This document shows positions 56,406 through 57,969 of a stretch of DNA of 57,969 nucleotides, piece by piece. The stretch's first letter is position 1. Each line of letters opens with the position of its first letter. Below the pieces are notes generated by a model. That model searched no databases and was not told the origin of the DNA. It saw only the letters and a program-made list of their open reading frames with translations. The DNA is from Cycloclasticus sp. (GTDB lineage Bacteria; Pseudomonadota; Gammaproteobacteria; Methylococcales; Cycloclasticaceae), in NCBI GenBank assembly GCA_002733135.1, contig NVUJ01000007.1, forward strand, positions 37,247 through 95,215. The letters run 5' to 3'. Both the position numbers and the translations under genes were made by a program.

Positions 56406-57419
56406 TTGAGCGCACCCTATCGAATTTTGGTCGTCGGACCTTCTTGGGTCGGTGATATGGTGATGGCGCAAAGCCTGTTTATGGCACTAAAACAGCAGCA
56501 CGAACAGTGCGAAATTGATGTGCTAGCGCCAGCGTGGTCACTCGCAATACTGGAGCGAATGCCCGAAGTGCGTAAAGGCATTGTTATGCCGTTTGTGCAT
56601 GGGCAGTTTGACATTAAAGGCCGTAGGGCATTGGGGGTAAAACTTCGTAGTGAACAATACGACCAATCTATCGTATTGCCCAATTCTTGGAAATCAGCTT
56701 TAACGCCTTTTTTCGCCAATATTTCCAAACGCACTGGTTATGTTGGCGAAATGCGCTGGGGCTTGTTAAACGACGCAAGAAAATTAAATAAGCAGTTTTT
56801 AACCAAAACAGTGCAACGTTTTGTCGCATTAGCAACAAAACCAAGCGAGCAATTGCCAATTATTCCACAGCCACGTTTAGTAATAGACCCAAGTAGCGTA
56901 GATGCGGCTAAAGAAAAATTTGGTATTTACCAAACTAGCAGCAAAATATTAGGGCTATGCCCAGGGGCAGAGTATGGCCCCGCAAAGCGTTGGCCAGAGG
57001 AGCATTATGCAGACGTCGCCAAGCAAGCCATTACTAAAGGTTGGCAAGTGTTTTTATTTGGTTCAAATAAAGACGAGCAAGTTACCAAAAAAATCAACGC
57101 ATTAGCCAATAATCATTGCCGCGATTTTGCAGGTAAAACTAACCTAACCGAGGCGTTAGACCTTATGTCACTATGTGACCAAGTGGTAAGTAATGACTCA
57201 GGTCTTATGCACGTTTCAGCGGCACTTAATATAAAAACGATAGCGCTTTATGGCTCGTCCGATCCTAATTTTACGCCACCTCTACACCCCGAAGCAGAAG
57301 TGGTTAGCCTAGGCTTGCCATGTTCTCCTTGCTTTAAACGAGAATGCCCGCTCGAGCATTTAGATTGCTTGAAAAAAATCACACCAAATAGTGTTATCAA
57401 GCGTTTAAACTTTAGTTAA
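56406..57419 (+). CDS. waaF: ADP-heptose:LPS heptosyltransferase II
   Basis: A 337-residue GT9 glycosyltransferase that adds the second heptose to the LPS inner core. VGPSWVGDMVMAQSLF at the N-terminus, LCPGAEYGPAKRWP in the middle and SNDSGLMHVSAAL in the nucleotide-binding part are characteristic of WaaF. The start is TTG seven bases after the ilvE stop, without a clear ribosome binding site, so coupled translation is likely. No further LPS gene follows; the next gene is a secreted repeat protein. Confidence 0.94.
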   Translation: MSAPYRILVVGPSWVGDMVMAQSLFMALKQQHEQCEIDVLAPAWSLAILERMPEVRKGIVMPFVHGQFDIKGRRALGVKLRSEQYDQSIVLPNSWKSALTPFFANISKRTGYVGEMRWGLLNDARKLNKQFLTKTVQRFVALATKPSEQLPIIPQPRLVIDPSSVDAAKEKFGIYQTSSKILGLCPGAEYGPAKRWPEEHYADVAKQAITKGWQVFLFGSNKDEQVTKKINALANNHCRDFAGKTNLTEALDLMSLCDQVVSNDSGLMHVSAALNIKTIALYGSSDPNFTPPLHPEAEVVSLGLPCSPCFKRECPLEHLDCLKKITPNSVIKRLNFS

Positions 57420-57578
57420 TGTTTATCGATGAAAGCTAACGCCTTACCGGCGGGGAGTAACCTTCTAAATTAACGCATAAAACAGGTGCTAATGTTCATT
57501 AAATTCAACGATTTACCCACCCCATTTTATTTAATATGGGTATTTAGTAATTTATTGTTGCTAAAAAGCAAAAAAAGC

Positions 57579-57606
57579 TTGTTTTGAATGGCTTTAATGC
57601 TAGTAT
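57579..57606 (+). promoter_or_regulatory. Possible promoter of the coiled-coil surface protein
   Basis: TTGTTT (57579-57584) and TAGTAT (57601-57606) are spaced by 16 bases in the 289-base gap after waaF, about 100 bases before the ATG. Both boxes are 4/6 or better matches. No terminator for waaF is evident in this gap. Confidence 0.35.
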
Positions 57607-57708
57607 TAACTTAATTAACAATTGCGCCTAATGTGTTTGGGATGAATGGATGCAGGTTAAGGAATAAAATAATTTAAGATTAATAAAACCTAGGGATAAA
57701 AGGAAGAT

Positions 57709-57969
57709 ATGAATATTAAACAAACAGGGTTTAAACAAACAAAAATCGCGGGTATATTGTGTTCGGCTGTACTGCTAGGAGCTTCAATGGTTCCGATAGG
57801 GGCAATGGCTGCGAATTTAGAAACAGTTGGCAACGTCGATAGTGGTATTGACGAAACAGTAATTACGAACAACTCAACATCCATTGCAACGAATTCAGGT
57901 TCGATAGTAAGTACTAATCTGTCAGTTGCTGATAACTCAACATCTATTGCAACGAATTCAGGTTCGATA
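57709..57969 (+). CDS. Secreted coiled-coil repeat protein, probable trimeric autotransporter adhesin (3' end outside window)
   Basis: Only the first 87 codons are visible. A Sec signal peptide has a basic start (KQTGFKQTKIAG), a hydrophobic core (ILCSAVLLGA) and likely cleavage after AMA near residue 34. From about residue 53 the sequence runs in heptads such as IATNSGS and VADNSTS, with Ile or Val at position a and Asn at position d. This N@d pattern is a mark of trimeric coiled-coil stalks in YadA-type adhesins. The repeat continues past the window edge. AGGAAG precedes the ATG. A phage-fibre-like or S-layer-type protein is a less likely alternative because of the signal peptide. Confidence 0.7.
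   Translation, partial: MNIKQTGFKQTKIAGILCSAVLLGASMVPIGAMAANLETVGNVDSGIDETVITNNSTSIATNSGSIVSTNLSVADNSTSIATNSGSI
57871..57969 (+). repeat. 63-base tandem repeat inside the surface protein gene
   Basis: The 36 bases at 57871-57906 recur at 57934-57969 with a single difference, giving a period of 63 bases (21 residues, exactly three heptads). The second copy is cut by the window end, so the number of units is unknown. Confidence 0.9.

Overview
The window is a continuous, gene-dense stretch of a gammaproteobacterial chromosome, moderately AT-rich by eye. Gene content and order (rph-rdgB-hemW, gmk-rpoZ-spoT-ridA-recG, ubiC-ubiA, bioBFHCD, coxBA...C-SURF1-ctaA-ctaB, rpoH-ftsX-ftsE-ftsY, paired M16 peptidases-rsmD-coaD-ferredoxin, glnE-ilvE-waaF) are typical of an aerobic, Gram-negative, LPS-bearing, ubiquinone-using gammaproteobacterium, perhaps near Piscirickettsiaceae/Thiotrichales such as Cycloclasticus or Methylophaga. 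That placement is an inference from gene order only. No rRNA, tRNA, CRISPR array, transposase or phage gene was seen, and no gene-free stretch exceeds 300 bases.

Layout. 1-3553: 3' part of a tungsten-type aldehyde:ferredoxin oxidoreductase (AOR), a terminator, then an FAD oxidoreductase, a MoaD-like protein and an unknown small protein. 3550-6940 (minus): rph-rdgB-hemW-CPXCG-pyrE, transcribed toward AOR. 7111-15164 (plus): yicC, gmk, rpoZ, spoT, ridA, recG, ubiC, ubiA. 15161-15892 (minus): comF-like gene, divergent from bioB-F-H-C-D (15943-20393). 20435-28308: DUF2244 protein, cytochrome c oxidase (coxB with a fused c-type haem domain, coxA, a 33-residue membrane peptide, coxC), DUF2909 (minus), SURF1, a SCO-like protein, haem A synthase and haem O synthase. 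28310-29452: Sel1-repeat protein and retropepsin-like protease. 29461-33046 (minus): ftsY-ftsE-ftsX, then rpoH, with a perfect CIRCE operator over the rpoH promoter. 33120-39630 (plus): two complementary M16 peptidases, rsmD, coaD, ferredoxin, gamma-glutamyltransferase lipoprotein, phytochelatin-synthase-like lipoprotein. 39645-47211 (minus): an ABC-2/GldG/DUF4340 exporter-like operon running into mutM, then two DUF1538 membrane proteins with PII-like and CBS-domain partners, then a small secreted protein. 47363-57419: solo HyuA-type hydantoinase/oxoprolinase, glycine-zipper protein (minus), copper P-type ATPase, glnE, ilvE, waaF. 57709-end: start of a secreted coiled-coil repeat protein, probably a trimeric autotransporter adhesin, cut by the window.

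How genes work together. The cox block supplies the catalytic subunits, haem A/O synthesis and assembly factors of an aa3-type oxidase; Cox11/CtaG is not in its usual place. The bio block makes biotin from malonyl-ACP methyl ester, but bioA is absent here. The GGT and phytochelatin-synthase-like lipoproteins could both act on glutathione outside the inner membrane. The DUF1538 pair with PII-like and CBS proteins looks like a cation transporter under nucleotide control.

Most worth a second look: (1) the perfect CIRCE box on rpoH, implying HrcA control of sigma-32; (2) the DUF1538-PII-CBS operon with palindromes in its leader; (3) the N@d coiled-coil adhesin start at the right edge; (4) the 33-residue membrane peptide where Cox11 is expected; (5) the AOR cluster in an apparent aerobe; (6) the GGT/phytochelatin-synthase lipoprotein pair.
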